Assembly (NCBI GenBank): GCA_028023455.1
Contig: JAQFVV010006215.1
Span: forward strand, 7,301,230-7,365,229
Source: Epiperipatus broadwayi
Lineage: Eukaryota; Onychophora; Udeonychophora; Euonychophora; Peripatidae
Reading direction: 5' to 3'
Length of the DNA stretch: 64,000 nt
Under the pieces are notes generated by a model, which saw only the letters and a program-made list of their open reading frames with translations, did not search any database and was not told where the DNA came from. The translations under genes and the position numbers were made by a program. Below, piece by piece: positions 24,857 to 36,129 of this stretch. Position 1 is the first letter of the stretch. Every line of letters starts with the position of its first letter.

Positions 24857-25093
24857 GTAATTAAAGAGGATTTGAACACATACTTTCAAGCTCCCTGCAC
24901 ACATCTAGTCTATCCTATATAACCAATACACATAACCACCTACATGTGAAAAAGATAAATGATCTTCAATATGCATGTATTTGGAAATCATTTATGTTTT
25001 TTGCATGTATGTGATCATATGTATTGGTTATATAGGTAGAGTGGATGACTGAAGGTAGTTTGAAAGTCTGTGTTCAAATCCCCTTTAATTATA
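24857..25093. repeat. Inverted pair of SINE-like units with B box
   Basis: Arms at 24857-24953 and 24997-25093 are diverged inverted copies sharing TATATAACCAATACA and GATTTGAACACA. The right arm on the plus strand contains GTTCAAATCC (25072-25081), a good polymerase III B box. The segment ahead of it, TTTGAAAGTCTGTGTTCAAA, matches CGAAAGTCTGAGTTCAA at about 38016-38032. This suggests two tRNA-derived SINEs inserted head to head. Confidence 0.65.
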
Positions 25094-25429
25094 TTTAAAT
25101 TAAATCACTATTAGTACAAACATTGTCAGTGAACAACCAGATTTAGAAATCCATTATTTAGAACATGAATGCACAGAAGTTTATCTATAGTAATTTTTTT
25201 TTTCTGTCTAGGAAGTTTATTGCAGTTAAAAGTATTACTAAAATGTAAGTATGCCATTTGAATTTATAGAGTCAATACTAATAGTAAAACCTAAAAATAA
25301 AATTACTTGCATTGTAATTTTTAATAGCTGTTCAAATTTTGTACAACTAGCTATTGTTTTTTTTTTTAAAAAATGAATGTCAAATATTCTATAAATATGT
25401 TGTGATAAGATCTATTTTTTAAAGTGACT

Positions 25430-26310
25430 GTCAGTTTTACTGGAGTGTAATAATCTGTGATCTAGTCCTCAATTTTTGCATTTAAGTGCTCATGTAATAT
25501 TGTTTTTTAGCATTTTGATATCTAACTAAAACTTAATCTATATTATGCTATTGATGTGTAACATATCCAAGTTTATTAGTGTCAGTTATCTGTCTAACAT
25601 ATGTGTGATAACCAAGAATAGATTCCTCTAATTTTCTCTCTACTATTACTATTATTACTCTAGCATCATTTATTGTATGCTTGAGTAATCAGTGTTTTAT
25701 AAGATAATAATGAACTTAATCTCCATTCACAGACCAGTTTCCTGATTTTGCTTTATCAACAAGGATTTGGATTTCAAAGGTGGATCCAATGTAATTAATT
25801 TTTTTTTTTTTACTGTCAAGCAAATAGAAATCCAAGAAATCCTAAATTTAAAAAAAAAACTAGTTCTAAATTCGAGCCTATCTGCTTAAGGATTACACAG
25901 ATCTGTCATGAGGTCAATAGCTATATATTTTAGTAATATCAGTTTTCTTCTAATTGTAGGTATCTTTTTCCCTTAACTAGAAATGTTAAAGCCAATACAT
26001 CTTTTGATTCTTTCAAATTATTCTATTACTCTAGTGTCATCTAATGCATTCAAAAAATCTACGATTTACCAGTTAGTAATACAGTTTTGTTCCTTCTTGC
26101 TTTTATTAATTAGGATTTTGAATTCAAAGCTAAAACTAATATAGGTATATATCTGATAATCATCTTTAATTTCTGTTTTATCAAGCTAATAGTTTAAAAT
26201 TAAAAAAAAAAAAAAGTTGAATCTAATCCAACTTACTTATGGTGCAATATGATGCCAGATTAGTAACTATGTATTTTAATAACCCCAATTCTATTTTTAA
26301 CTGTGGATAT
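25430..26310 (+). repeat. Diverged tandem duplication, period ~380 bp
   Basis: Copy one ends near 25975 and copy two near 26310. Both carry TATTACTCTAG.(A/G)TCAT, a GTTCCT/TTTCCT..TTTTGCTTTTAT-like stretch, a GGATTT.GA.TTCAAAG motif, a poly(A) run and CTATGTATTTTA/CTATATATTTTAGTAAT near their ends. No open frame spans either unit. Confidence 0.5.
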
Positions 26311-26512
26311 TTTTTAAATTGGTCTGGTGGTTACGTTGATATTAATGTTATTAAGCAAGAAGTAGAAATATATCTACAATTAGAATAGAACTGAGTTTAC
26401 TAAATTATATATAGATAGATCTTGCATTAAATTTATATAACTGTAAATGCAGGTTGAATTATATCCCAAACCTTAGAATTTTCTTTTTGATTTCCAAGTT
26501 TAATAATAAAAC

Positions 26513-26659
26513 CAATGGTAAGTTTTAAATTGCACTTTATGCAAAAAATTGAAACATTATTATTATAAGAATTATCAGGCCTAGCGCTTTTGTGGAACTT
26601 ATAATAATAATAATAAGCTTCACTTTTTTGCATAAAGCACAATTTAAAACTTACCATTG
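26513..26659. repeat. 147-bp palindromic MITE (family shared with 56.7 kb)
   Basis: The left end GGTAAGTTTTAAATTGCAC and right end, in reverse complement, GGTAAGTTTTAAATTGTGC continue through TTTATGCAAAAAA. The same TIRs bound the longer element at 56654-57170. Nearby, AATAATAAAACCAATG occurs on both sides (26501-26516 and 26693-26708), which suggests a duplicated flank. Confidence 0.75.
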
Positions 26660-27254
26660 TTTGAAAGTGAAGTATAAACAAGGACTTTATTTCAATAATA
26701 AAACCAATGCATAAATTGTGTTGATCGCAACTTGGAATCCCATATTTTTCATTGATTAAAGCAAAATCAGAAAATTGTCTAGAGATTAACATGCACTGTC
26801 TTGTAAAACACAGAATGGCAGAGAGAAGAGGCTGTCTTTGATTAAGTTGTTTGGCATTGTTATGAAATCATTTTATGGATTATCAAATTCATTCAAAAGT
26901 AAACCATTGATATCATAGTGGTAATAATATTATCTTCTATAACTTTTGGCCATAACTGTTTTTCTAAGAGCATATGCTTTCAAAAAAACATTCAATTTTT
27001 ATTAATTGTGAAGCAATAGACTATCAAATGAGAATAAAAATATTCTTTCTCTGAAATTTTTTATTGCTGGAGCATGTGCTTAAAAAGTTAAAATAATTAC
27101 CATTGCCCAAAACTATTTTTAATATTATAAATTTTCATTGATAAATCTAGGAATTTTAAAAATAAAAGATACCAAGTTAGATCTCAAAGTAAATCCAACA
27201 CCATATAATCTTTTTTTCATTACATGAACTATGCCCTCCCCTTCCCCAAAATAG

Positions 27255-27424
27255 AACCAGAATAATCAATGAAATGCCAGAAGGCTTGTGCATAAAATCC
27301 CTATCTAATGCCTCCTCAGTGATGAAGGCCACAAACCAGAAACTAGTTTGGGGATATTGGATGAGTAGGCATTAGATGGGGATTTTATGCACAAGCCTTC
27401 TGGCATTCATTGATTACTCTGATT
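27255..27424. repeat. Fold-back element with ~50-bp arms
   Basis: The left arm (27264-27313, AATCAATGAAATGCCAGAAG onward) and the right arm (27367-27415) are almost perfect inverted copies around a 53-nt centre. The right arm with its 3' neighbour recurs as a direct repeat at 27772-27925, without the left arm. Confidence 0.8.
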
Positions 27425-27925
27425 GGCACAGGGTGGCACTACTGTATGGAGAGTTTTGCCTTGTTTATAAACAATTATGTGCTAGTATAAGAGATAGTGA
27501 TCATGTGATACTTTGTGGATTAACACCAATCCTGCTGAATAGGATAGTGGTGGCTATGGTTGTTAAAGAGCCAAAGACACCAAAATGTATGGGTGCTGAA
27601 CTGAGTTCAGACCCATGTGACTATATAAGCTATTGAGCTTAGATTGAAAATATTTTTGTGTTTTCAATTTTATTCTCATAGTTTTATAATTAAGTAGAGA
27701 TAAAAGGTGGTTGCTGGAGGGTTGCATTAGATCCTAAGATCTAGGTGCAGTGCTCTCAAATTCAAAGCTTTTCACTGATGAAGGCCACCAGCCAGAAACC
27801 AGTCTGAGGATATTGGATGAGTAGGCATTAGATAGGGATTTTATGCATAAGCCTTCTGGCATTCATTGATTACTCTGGTTGGCACAGGGTGGCACTACTG
27901 TATGGAGAGTTTTGCCTTGTTTATA
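27316..27925 (+). repeat. Two 154-bp direct repeats, 300 bp apart
   Basis: 27316-27469 and 27772-27925 align end to end, from TCA(G/C)TGATGAAGGCCAC through GGATATTGGATGAGTAGGCA and GGCACAGGGTGGCACTACTG to TTGCCTTGTTTATA. The interval between them includes a SINE-like GAGTTCAGACCC motif at about 27603. Open frames here are repeat-derived. Confidence 0.85.
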
Positions 27926-27929
27926 TTTT

Positions 27930-29830
27930 TATTACATCACTATCCATTTCTACTAATTTTAGTCCTAATATAAGCAGTCAATACTAGCACTCTCTTGCTT
28001 TCACTTTGCACAATACAAATACAATCTTTATTATTTAATATTCTAATAATAAGTAATAGTTTTGACTGCCTAGCAAGCTTTTTCAGAGTTGCAAAACTCA
28101 ACATATACAAATTAAACATACAAAATATTTTTTCATTCCTAATGTTTGTTTTTTACCTCCATCCAAAATATTACAGTTTACCACATATAATTATAATTTT
28201 TTCTTTTTAACTAATTCAAACTGATTTTATTTAGTTTCCTTTTTCAATTTATTAATTTCTATATATTTTTTCATTTTCAACACAGCCCCAATAATTTTTC
28301 TATTTTTATACATTAAACATTTTGGATAAAACTTTATTTAAATATTTTTTAAATTCTTTTGACTTTCAAAATGGGCAGTTTCTAGAATAGTTTTAAAAAA
28401 TTTTATTGCTACATTGACTGCTATGAAAAATATTCAGAATAGACAGTTTCCTTTTTAATGATTCAAGTGACTTCGGAGAAAAATTTATTCAATTATCTCT
28501 TGATTGTCAACACATTGAGCAATTTTTATTAGAATTTAAAATTACAAATTAACATTTTTTTTTCTTTCCCATAAATTACCTCCCCCCCCCCCCCAATAAA
28601 TTTAAACTACTTGTTCTATTTTATTTATTTTTTAAACATAATTGCAATTCAATAATTTTTAAATTACTGTCAAAATCTCTGCTAGTTTACAAAATATCAA
28701 ATGTATTCTTAATAGTAGACCTAAATACGTCTAGCATCAACACAGTTGTTCACCGAATACTGTATATCTTCTGAAACTTGCCACAAATTTAATTTTTCTC
28801 TTAGATAAGTTTTAAATTGCTTTTTTTTTTATTTTATTAAATATTATTTTCATTAACAAAACTTACCACAAATTTAATATTTTTTTAGATAAATTTTAAA
28901 TTGCGTATTTTTTTTTATTAAATATTATTTTCGATAACAAAACTAATCGTTCTTTTTTTATGATGACGTTGAAAATTAATCCGTATTTTTGTGCAATATT
29001 TTTTTCTTTTTTAATCTATTATACTATTCTTATTTTAATTCTATATTATAATTGTAAAAAATAACATTTTGGTGAGCTTTCTTTAATTTTATATATGTAT
29101 GATAAAAACTGAATTATATAGCTAGTTTAATGATGGCTGCTTTCAATTGGTTATGGAAAAAAATATTTCAACTAAATTTGATTTTTGTAAACTTTAGTTT
29201 CATTGAATAGAATATTTTTACAATTATATTTCTATGATCACTATCATTATTTTTTGAGCACAGTATTTTTATTTTCATCAGCATATGAATAACCAAGTCT
29301 GATTATCATTAAACTTAACTTTTACTATTTATTCCAAGAAAAAAATAATTTGTTTTATTTTATTTAATTATTTAAAAGAAAAAAAATTAATACTATTTAT
29401 GTGCACAAATAAAAACTTTCTAGATTTTTCCATTCCATGCAAGATATGGCAGTATTTTTATTTTATTTTCGCAAACTCAAAGGGCTAGTAATTTAATTTG
29501 AGATATCATTATTTCATAAGCCTGGATTTGGCTAATATACTTGCAGAGATGAGACATTTTTATTTATTCAAAAAAAAACATGTAAATTTTGAGAAACTGA
29601 TTGTAATTGATGAAAGATATGATAGACTATTAAATTCAGCTTATCTCAATCATATACAGTGTAGAATATGTTTCACTGATAAATGCAAAAAAATTAAATA
29701 GTTTGTCTTCCCTAAAATTTGTGCTATATCACAAAAAAGAAACCTTGTCAAAATTTATTTATTTGTTCTTAAGTTATAAAAGATGGATCTTTATTAAAAT
29801 AGGTATTTAAATATTGTCTTGCTCTTGGTG
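27930..29830. other. AT-rich non-coding stretch
   Basis: No gene is supported. A C14 run lies at 28581-28594. A diverged tandem pair around 28785-28950 shares AACTTGCCACAAATTTAAT/AACTTACCACAAATTTAAT and TTTTAAATTGC. Confidence 0.5.
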
Positions 29831-29834
29831 GATT

Positions 29835-30345
29835 CTACACAGGAAGTGATAATCAATTAGTGAGATGTAAGATATGTTTTAATGCAAAACTAGAGAGACA
29901 AAAGTTAGGAAGAACAATAATAATAATTGATATTCATAATCTTCAGAAACATTCCAGTCAATTTAAATCAGGAATTGTAAATTCTTTTAAAATATTAGCA
30001 GACATCAAAGATAGTTCAGACTTGTATGAAATCAATAAGAAGATAACTGATATGCTATTAAGAATTGCAAGAAATATAGCTGATACAAAAAAAGAAGCAA
30101 TTTACCAGTAAATTTTCTATTGAGGCAAGAGGGAATATGAATTTTTTTTAAATCTATTGAAATTTGAATATCTTAGTTTTTATAAAATGAGATAAGAAAA
30201 GAGTTAATATTGATATAAAAAATATAATTGTGAATTGGCAAGGAAAGCTATAGATCAAATAAAAAATCTCAAGTGTAAACAATATCTTGACATTAGGAAG
30301 TTATTTCTGAAATTAAGAAGAAAGAATAAACTATTACTGTTGTGT
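29835..30345 (+). pseudogene. RTE-type LINE fragment (endonuclease-RT linker)
   Basis: The stretch CACAGGAAGTGATAATCAAT and the following peptide (VRCKICFNAKLERQKLGR, then IHNLQKHSSQFK) match the RTE copy at 43482-43700. Weaker DNA similarity continues to about 30345 through GAATTGGCAAGGAAAGCTAT. It is truncated at both ends and has frameshifts after about 30111. It lacks the catalytic motifs of both endonuclease and reverse transcriptase. Confidence 0.75.
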
Positions 30346-30349
30346 ACCA

Positions 30350-31430
30350 ACATATATTGTACCAGACGAACTCTACCCCATTCTAACTTTTGGTGTACAT
30401 ATTAAGCATGAAGTGATCGTACCACTTCAGGGTGAGATCTCAAGAATAATTTTAATAGAAATAATATTTAACTCATTATTAATTAGGCAATATATTGAAC
30501 CATGGTTGATTATTCCATTACCATGCTAACAGACGTCAAAAGGTTAATCGCTGTATACCTTTGAAAGACTGAGTAATTCACGTCTTTATGCACCACTCCC
30601 AGAAAGAGAAAATCCCCAACTGGAAGGATATACAACCCCCAACCCATTACATAACATATCCCAACTTTCTAAGGCCCGATAAAATTATATCCCATTATGC
30701 TATGCTCAGTCCTCTTTTATCTCAGGTTATATAAAAAGAAATTTTAAAGCTGCTCTCGGAATTATATTTACTTTATTATATTTTTAGGAAATGAAGGAAA
30801 ATAAATATAACAACAATAAAATAAGGTATAAAACATGTATTACGCATGTCAATTAATATTTCTTAAACCCCATTATCCCATCACCAATTGCATAAATAAA
30901 AGAAAAGATATTATTTAATCCGTTTTTCCTTAATTCATAAAAATGTTTGGATGAAGTGATCTAAGTTCTTTTACCCACACATATATATTAGGCAATATAA
31001 AAAGTAATATGAGATCATTAAATATTCGTTCATACATATATGCTCATTTCTGCATTCATTCTACAGTTTAATAATGTTTTAAAATCATGTATTAACATAC
31101 ACTTAAACACACGAAGAAACAAAGTAAAACCATCATTTTATTTTCATTGTCTTGGCTTAATTTCTATGCATTTGACTGGTTTGAACATAAATATGATATG
31201 GTTTAAGATGCACATACTCGTCTTATAGTTTACGTACATTTTGAAATAAATGTGGAAGAATGACTAACTTAAAGAATCCTGCACTTAGTGGATAAATGAC
31301 TTAACATACATGCACTACCGAATTATAAATTAGATCTCTGGCATAATTATATTTTAATCTTGTTATGGATATATAACATAAACATATAAGTAGGATTTAA
31401 GAAAATAATACCAAAAGATTAAAACAAATT
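30350..31430. other. Non-coding stretch
   Basis: There is a slightly GC-richer patch at 30350-30720 without a usable frame, then AT-rich DNA. Nothing recognisable was found. Confidence 0.4.
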
Positions 31431-31434
31431 TTAC

Positions 31435-31603
31435 CCTCCGGTGGACTTGGGGTCTCTGAACGTGCTATACACATCTGTTTACTAGGGCAGCAAGGACTTC
31501 TTTCTTTCATTCTGTTGGTTTGGCAATCTTCATCATCAATATCTGCTGGACTTGGATCTAGAAGGCTACATTTCAACGGTTTGGATAAAGCAGGATGGGT
31601 GCA
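31435..31603 (-). CDS. Probable internal exon of an unrecognised gene
   Basis: On the minus strand a TTTCTACCCTATTTCAG-like acceptor region ends at 31604, and the exon finishes at GGAGG|GTAAAA. Only one of the three frames is open: 56 codons plus one base. It encodes CTHPALSKPLKCSLLDPSPA, then an acidic IDDEDCQ and a basic KERSPCCPSKQ, ending SETPSPPE. The Ser/Pro/Cys-rich composition suggests a disordered regulatory segment with possible phosphorylation sites. It lies upstream of ODR4 in the same orientation, so it belongs to a separate gene. I do not recognise the family and cannot place partner exons. Confidence 0.45.
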
Positions 31604-31609
31604 CTGAAA

Positions 31610-32785
31610 TAGGTTTCTACCCTATAATCATCTTGCTGTTTGATGTAGAAATGGTTTTCATCTTGAGTTTGGTAATGCTGTGGCAATCAGACCAATATTG
31701 CTATTTATTTTATTAGAAATAAATTAAGTAGATACTTGGCTCTATGCTTTTTCTTAACCATTCATGTCTTCTTCTAAATTGCAGCCTGGATATGAGATGA
31801 ACACAGCATATAACTGGAAGTGACAGGAGCTCTTTAGCACCACAAGATTTCAGCAACTTCACTCTCCTTTGACTGACTGTAGCTATCACCATTCAATTAT
31901 TAGATCACTATTCCATGCAGGGCTATTTTGTGTAAGTAACCTCTGCATTAATCTGGAGTCATAAAATATTTGCAGTGACTAAAATATAAGGATAGTCGGC
32001 CTGCAATGATCATGCAATATCTTCTGGAAAGCTTAGATCGCTCTGAGAATTTTTCTGATTCTATCTCTAAAGAATCAAAGAATATATCTGAGAGAACTTG
32101 GCATAATATCTCTGCAAGAACTCTAAAATAATTATAACTCTCTAATTAATGTCCAGCACCCAGTGAACAGTATATATAGCACCTCTATTACATAGTCAAT
32201 TTGGTTACACCCCTTTGAATAATTGCCTCAAGCTTCTATCTTGTTGGCTAATTGATTTAAAATAAATCACATAGCTTTCTTTTAAAGAATGTTGTCTTTA
32301 ATTTTATATATTATTTTTAATTTAATTTTATCTGGGCGAATCAGACCACTATACTGATAAACATCAGTTTCAAATTTAAATACAAAGAAAAATTATTTTA
32401 CGTCGGATTAAAATTAAACATAGCTATAAAACAAATAAACGAAATTTTTCTATCTCTGCATTGGCATCCATCTTTGAACTCTTTTGTTTGTAAAAATAAG
32501 AGTACAAAGCAGGATAGCCATTAATACATTAGTGTATTTTTATATTTGGTAAAACAATGACCACCTGTCTTTTCTTAATGCATTAATATAGAAAAATCTT
32601 ATGATTTAAAAATAAAATACAAGCGCATTGGAACATATACAATTACTTTTTAATTATTATATATATATATTTACCACCACGTAAACAACTTTTTACAGAA
32701 AAAAAAAAAAAGATATAAAATTATAAATGTAGGATGGTTACATTTATTAAAATAAAATAAAATGAAACAAAAATATTGTATGTAT
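31610..32785. other. Non-coding stretch
   Basis: I see no coding signal, only AT-rich DNA and poly(A)/(AT)n runs near 32660-32710. Confidence 0.4.
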
Positions 32786-32790
32786 ATATA

Positions 32791-35700
32791 CAGGCCCAGA
32801 TCCAATAAGTGTGAGGCCCGATTGGATTTTGTTTTGAGGGGCCCTCTATATATTAAATATTTAAATAAAATGCAAATTCAATATATATATAAATCAAATA
32901 TCATGGATCATACGATAGGTAAACTTCTACATACATTAAAAAATAAAAATGCACAAAATACAAAAACAATTCCATTTTATTGAATATAAATTTACATAAT
33001 TGAATATGAATATATGAATTTACATATTTCTAAGTTTTTGTTCTGTAAATTCTTCTAAAATAGGTTGAAAATCCAATTTCCTCACTTCTTCACTTTCAAT
33101 CGACATAATTGCTAAACTATTTAATCTATCCTGATTCATTGTCGATCTCAGATAGTTTTTTATTAGTTTTAGCCTCGAAAAATGATTTCTCTCCAGAAGC
33201 AACACTCACTGGAATTGTTAAATATATTCAGAAAGCAATAAACAAGTTTGGAAATGCCGTTGCTCTATCATTTTCCGATAAAAATTTGAACATTTTAAAT
33301 GGATTTTCAAAAAATTCTGATGGAAGGATAGATTTTAAAGCTTCCATTTCTTCAACTAACATTTCCCATCTATATCAGCTTTCTTCACTATTAGTGCATC
33401 ATTTTCTGTGAACTTAGAATCTGTTAGAGAAATTTCTAATTTAGCTGCATGTTTTTGAAGTGCTTCTTTTTTCATATTTTGAAATTTTCCCAGAAGCCCA
33501 AATAAGTCATTATGATTTTTCAATTGTTCAAAACAATCTTTTAGTGATTCTGTAGCTTTATCTAAAACAAAAATAAAAAAAGATATCTTGTATGCGTTTA
33601 TCGGATCTACAATAGGTTCATCATCACCTTCATAATTGAAATGTTTTTTTTCTTTTCTGAAGACTTTTATTTTGAAATTCTGTAGATATTTCCAAATCTT
33701 CTGCAAGAGTTTTTACTATTTTGAATCCAGTATTTGCGTAGTCGCTTAACCATTTTAAAAGTTTTTCAAATGAAGAAAATGCAATGGATACATCTACAGA
33801 TTTACTTTGAAGTTCCTTGCTTACATAATTGACTTGGAACAGTAAATCGTACCAAAAAACCAGTGATACTAAAAATGTATAGTCTTTCATTGCATTTCCA
33901 AGAGATTCTGCCTTGCTTTTAATTTGTGGACCTTCGGAAATTTCTGATATTTTGAAAAGAGCATCATAAAATTCACATATTTGGTATCTCACTGCTTTTA
34001 CGCTTTGAATCCGACATTCCCACCTGGTATCGCAAAGAGGCTTCACAGTAAGTTCTTTTACATATTTGAGAAGTACTAACCATCTTTTTGAAGATGCCAA
34101 AAACAAAGCATATAGGCGTTGGAGAATACCAAAGAATATTAAAGCTCCTGGGCAAATTTTTGCTCCATCTCCCAATACTAGATTATAATTGTGACAAACG
34201 CAATGAGTAGAAAATGCCCTTGGATTTTCTTTTAAGGATCTAGCTTGAACACCAGAGACTTTACCCTTCATGTTCAAACCATTGTCATATCCTTGCCCTC
34301 TTATGTTGTTGATGTCAAGCCCTAAACTTTGAATTTCTTTTTTTAACACAAAAAGTAGATTTTCTCCTGTGCTGCCCTCTATATGTATAAATTTGATAAA
34401 TTGGTCAGCAATCGAGCCTGGTAATGTTCCATATGAAACATATCTGATGCTAAGAGACATTTGTTCTTGATGACTGACATCTGGAGTACAATCCAGAATC
34501 ACAGCAAAATATTTTCAATATTTTATTCTATCAATAATTTTATTTTTAATTTGTTGCCTATTAAGTTTATTATTTCATTTTGTATTGTTTTGCTTAAATA
34601 ACTTTGGTGTATTTGTTTTTTGGTGATTCTTTGTATATGATCCTGCATTACTGGGTCAAATTTTTCAAGTAATTCAAGTATTCCAGAAAATTTCCATTTC
34701 GTGCATCGCCTAGGTTTTCGATGGATACTCTAAACGCGATATTAAAAACTGAACTACAGAAAATAATCTTTCAAATATCTTATACAAACGAACTTTTTCT
34801 TGGTTCAACAACTTCTGTTGAACATTATCTATTGTTTGCTCAGCAAAAAGTCTTTTTTGAAGCTCTGTACATTTTAACATAGCTACCAAATGATTTTTTG
34901 ATTTTTCATGTGTGGCTAATCTATTATATATATTTGGCCAGTTATTAAATCCTACAGTGGCTAGTGTAATTGAGGCACCCATACTGAATAGCCAACAATA
35001 AAAACAAAATATTCTGTCTTCTGATTCAGAATATATTATCCAAGGATGGCTTATTATTTCACCATTTGTAAGCTCTCTTTTCAGATACACTTTTGAAAAA
35101 TGTGTTCCATCCTCTTTGCATGGAAACTCATTTAAGATAATTTTTGTAGGACCTTTTTTAACTAAATAATCTCTTATTTGTTGAGTAATAATCTCGGGCA
35201 AGAAGTGGGATCATCCATTATATTCAGTTTTTCCATTTTCATTCCAATATTTGCTTCTTCCATTTCTGGTCTGTGTAATTGTGTTTCTTGTTTATTTTTT
35301 ACCTGTTCTTCTTCGTCTTTATCATCATTTTTTTAGTTTTTGTCATTTTCTTCTTCACCTTTGTCATCATTATCTATTTTTAAAAATTTGTTCAAAGCAC
35401 CTCTGAGTTTCGTCACTTTCGATTTTCCTTTTTGCACTTAATTTTCTTTTTAGACTACCACTTTTATATTTTCTTCCCACATCTCTTTCTCGTTTCAGTG
35501 GATTCAACATCTAATGATAAAATTAAATCCATTTTTAATCACAAAATATACTTAAATTTTTAATTTGAAATATAATTTCTTGTTAATAAATATTATGTAA
35601 TATAATTAGTACTTACCTTTTTTAACAATTAGTAATTATAGTCACAAAATACGACACTAATATTTAAAACGATTAGAAGAATAAAGAACTGCAAACGCAA

Positions 35701-36115
35701 TAAACAATTAACATTTGATAGTAGTCACATCTACTTAATAGCGAGCGCAGCACAACAATGACTAATGCTAAAAAACAAATATGAGTACGCCGAGTAAGAC
35801 ACATATACAATAGAATAATTGAGAGAGAAGATAGTACTATCCGATTAATTAAATGTTAGTTAAAAACGACACTTACGGGTATCCGTTTTCTATATTATAA
35901 TGTATATATATTATAATAAACACAATAATAAATCTCATCCATCAATGCAAACTTAAAATAAATATATTTTTAATTATTTTAATAATTTATCCTTTATCGT
36001 CAAAAGCAATTTGCTTTAAATTTCGAAAAATAACTTTTTGTTAATTTTGGTGGTGATATGGGGCCCCTTCAAGTGCGGGGCATGATTGGGCCCAATCGCC
36101 TTAAATCTGGATCTG
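32791..36115 (-). mobile_element. Complete hAT transposon (ZMYM1-like), 3325 bp, inactive
   Basis: The left terminus CAGGCCCAGATCCAATAAGT and the right terminus in reverse complement, CAGATCCAGATTTAAGGCGA, are imperfect TIRs, each followed by a GGGCCC-type motif. Flanking 8-mers are TATATATA (32783-32790) and TCTATATA (36116-36123), an 8-bp target duplication with one mismatch, which is the hAT hallmark. The interior encodes a decayed transposase on the minus strand. Confidence 0.88.
33020..35300 (-). pseudogene. hAT transposase, TTF/DUF4371/hATC type (ZMYM1-like), frameshifted
   Basis: The order along the minus strand is as follows. The N-terminal TTF-type zinc finger contains FCFYCWLF and WPNIYNRLATHEKSKNHL (about 35200-34710). 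A DUF4371/hAT core runs 34502-33630, with GYDNGLNMKGKVSGVQAR and STHCVCHNYNLVLGD. The C-terminal dimerisation end (hATC) is at 33205-33020, with RLKLIKNYLRSTMNQDRLN. Such proteins are usually 700-850 aa in one frame. Here the frame changes near 35205, 34720, 33650 and 33210, and stops occur around 34500-34560, so the enzyme is dead. ZMYM1-like host proteins exist, but the intact TIRs and target duplication show that this copy is a transposon. Confidence 0.85.
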
Positions 36116-36129
36116 TCTATATAATATAA

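Noticed and set aside
27376-27636. 86-codon open frame
   Set aside because: It lies across a fold-back arm and SINE-like sequence, and the same DNA recurs at 27830 without the frame being kept.
33109-33411. 100-codon plus-strand frame
   Set aside because: It is antisense to the hAT transposase C-terminus and lacks any independent motif.
33020-35300. Domesticated host ZMYM1 gene
   Set aside because: Frameshifts, stops, TIRs and an 8-bp target duplication mark it as a dead transposon.
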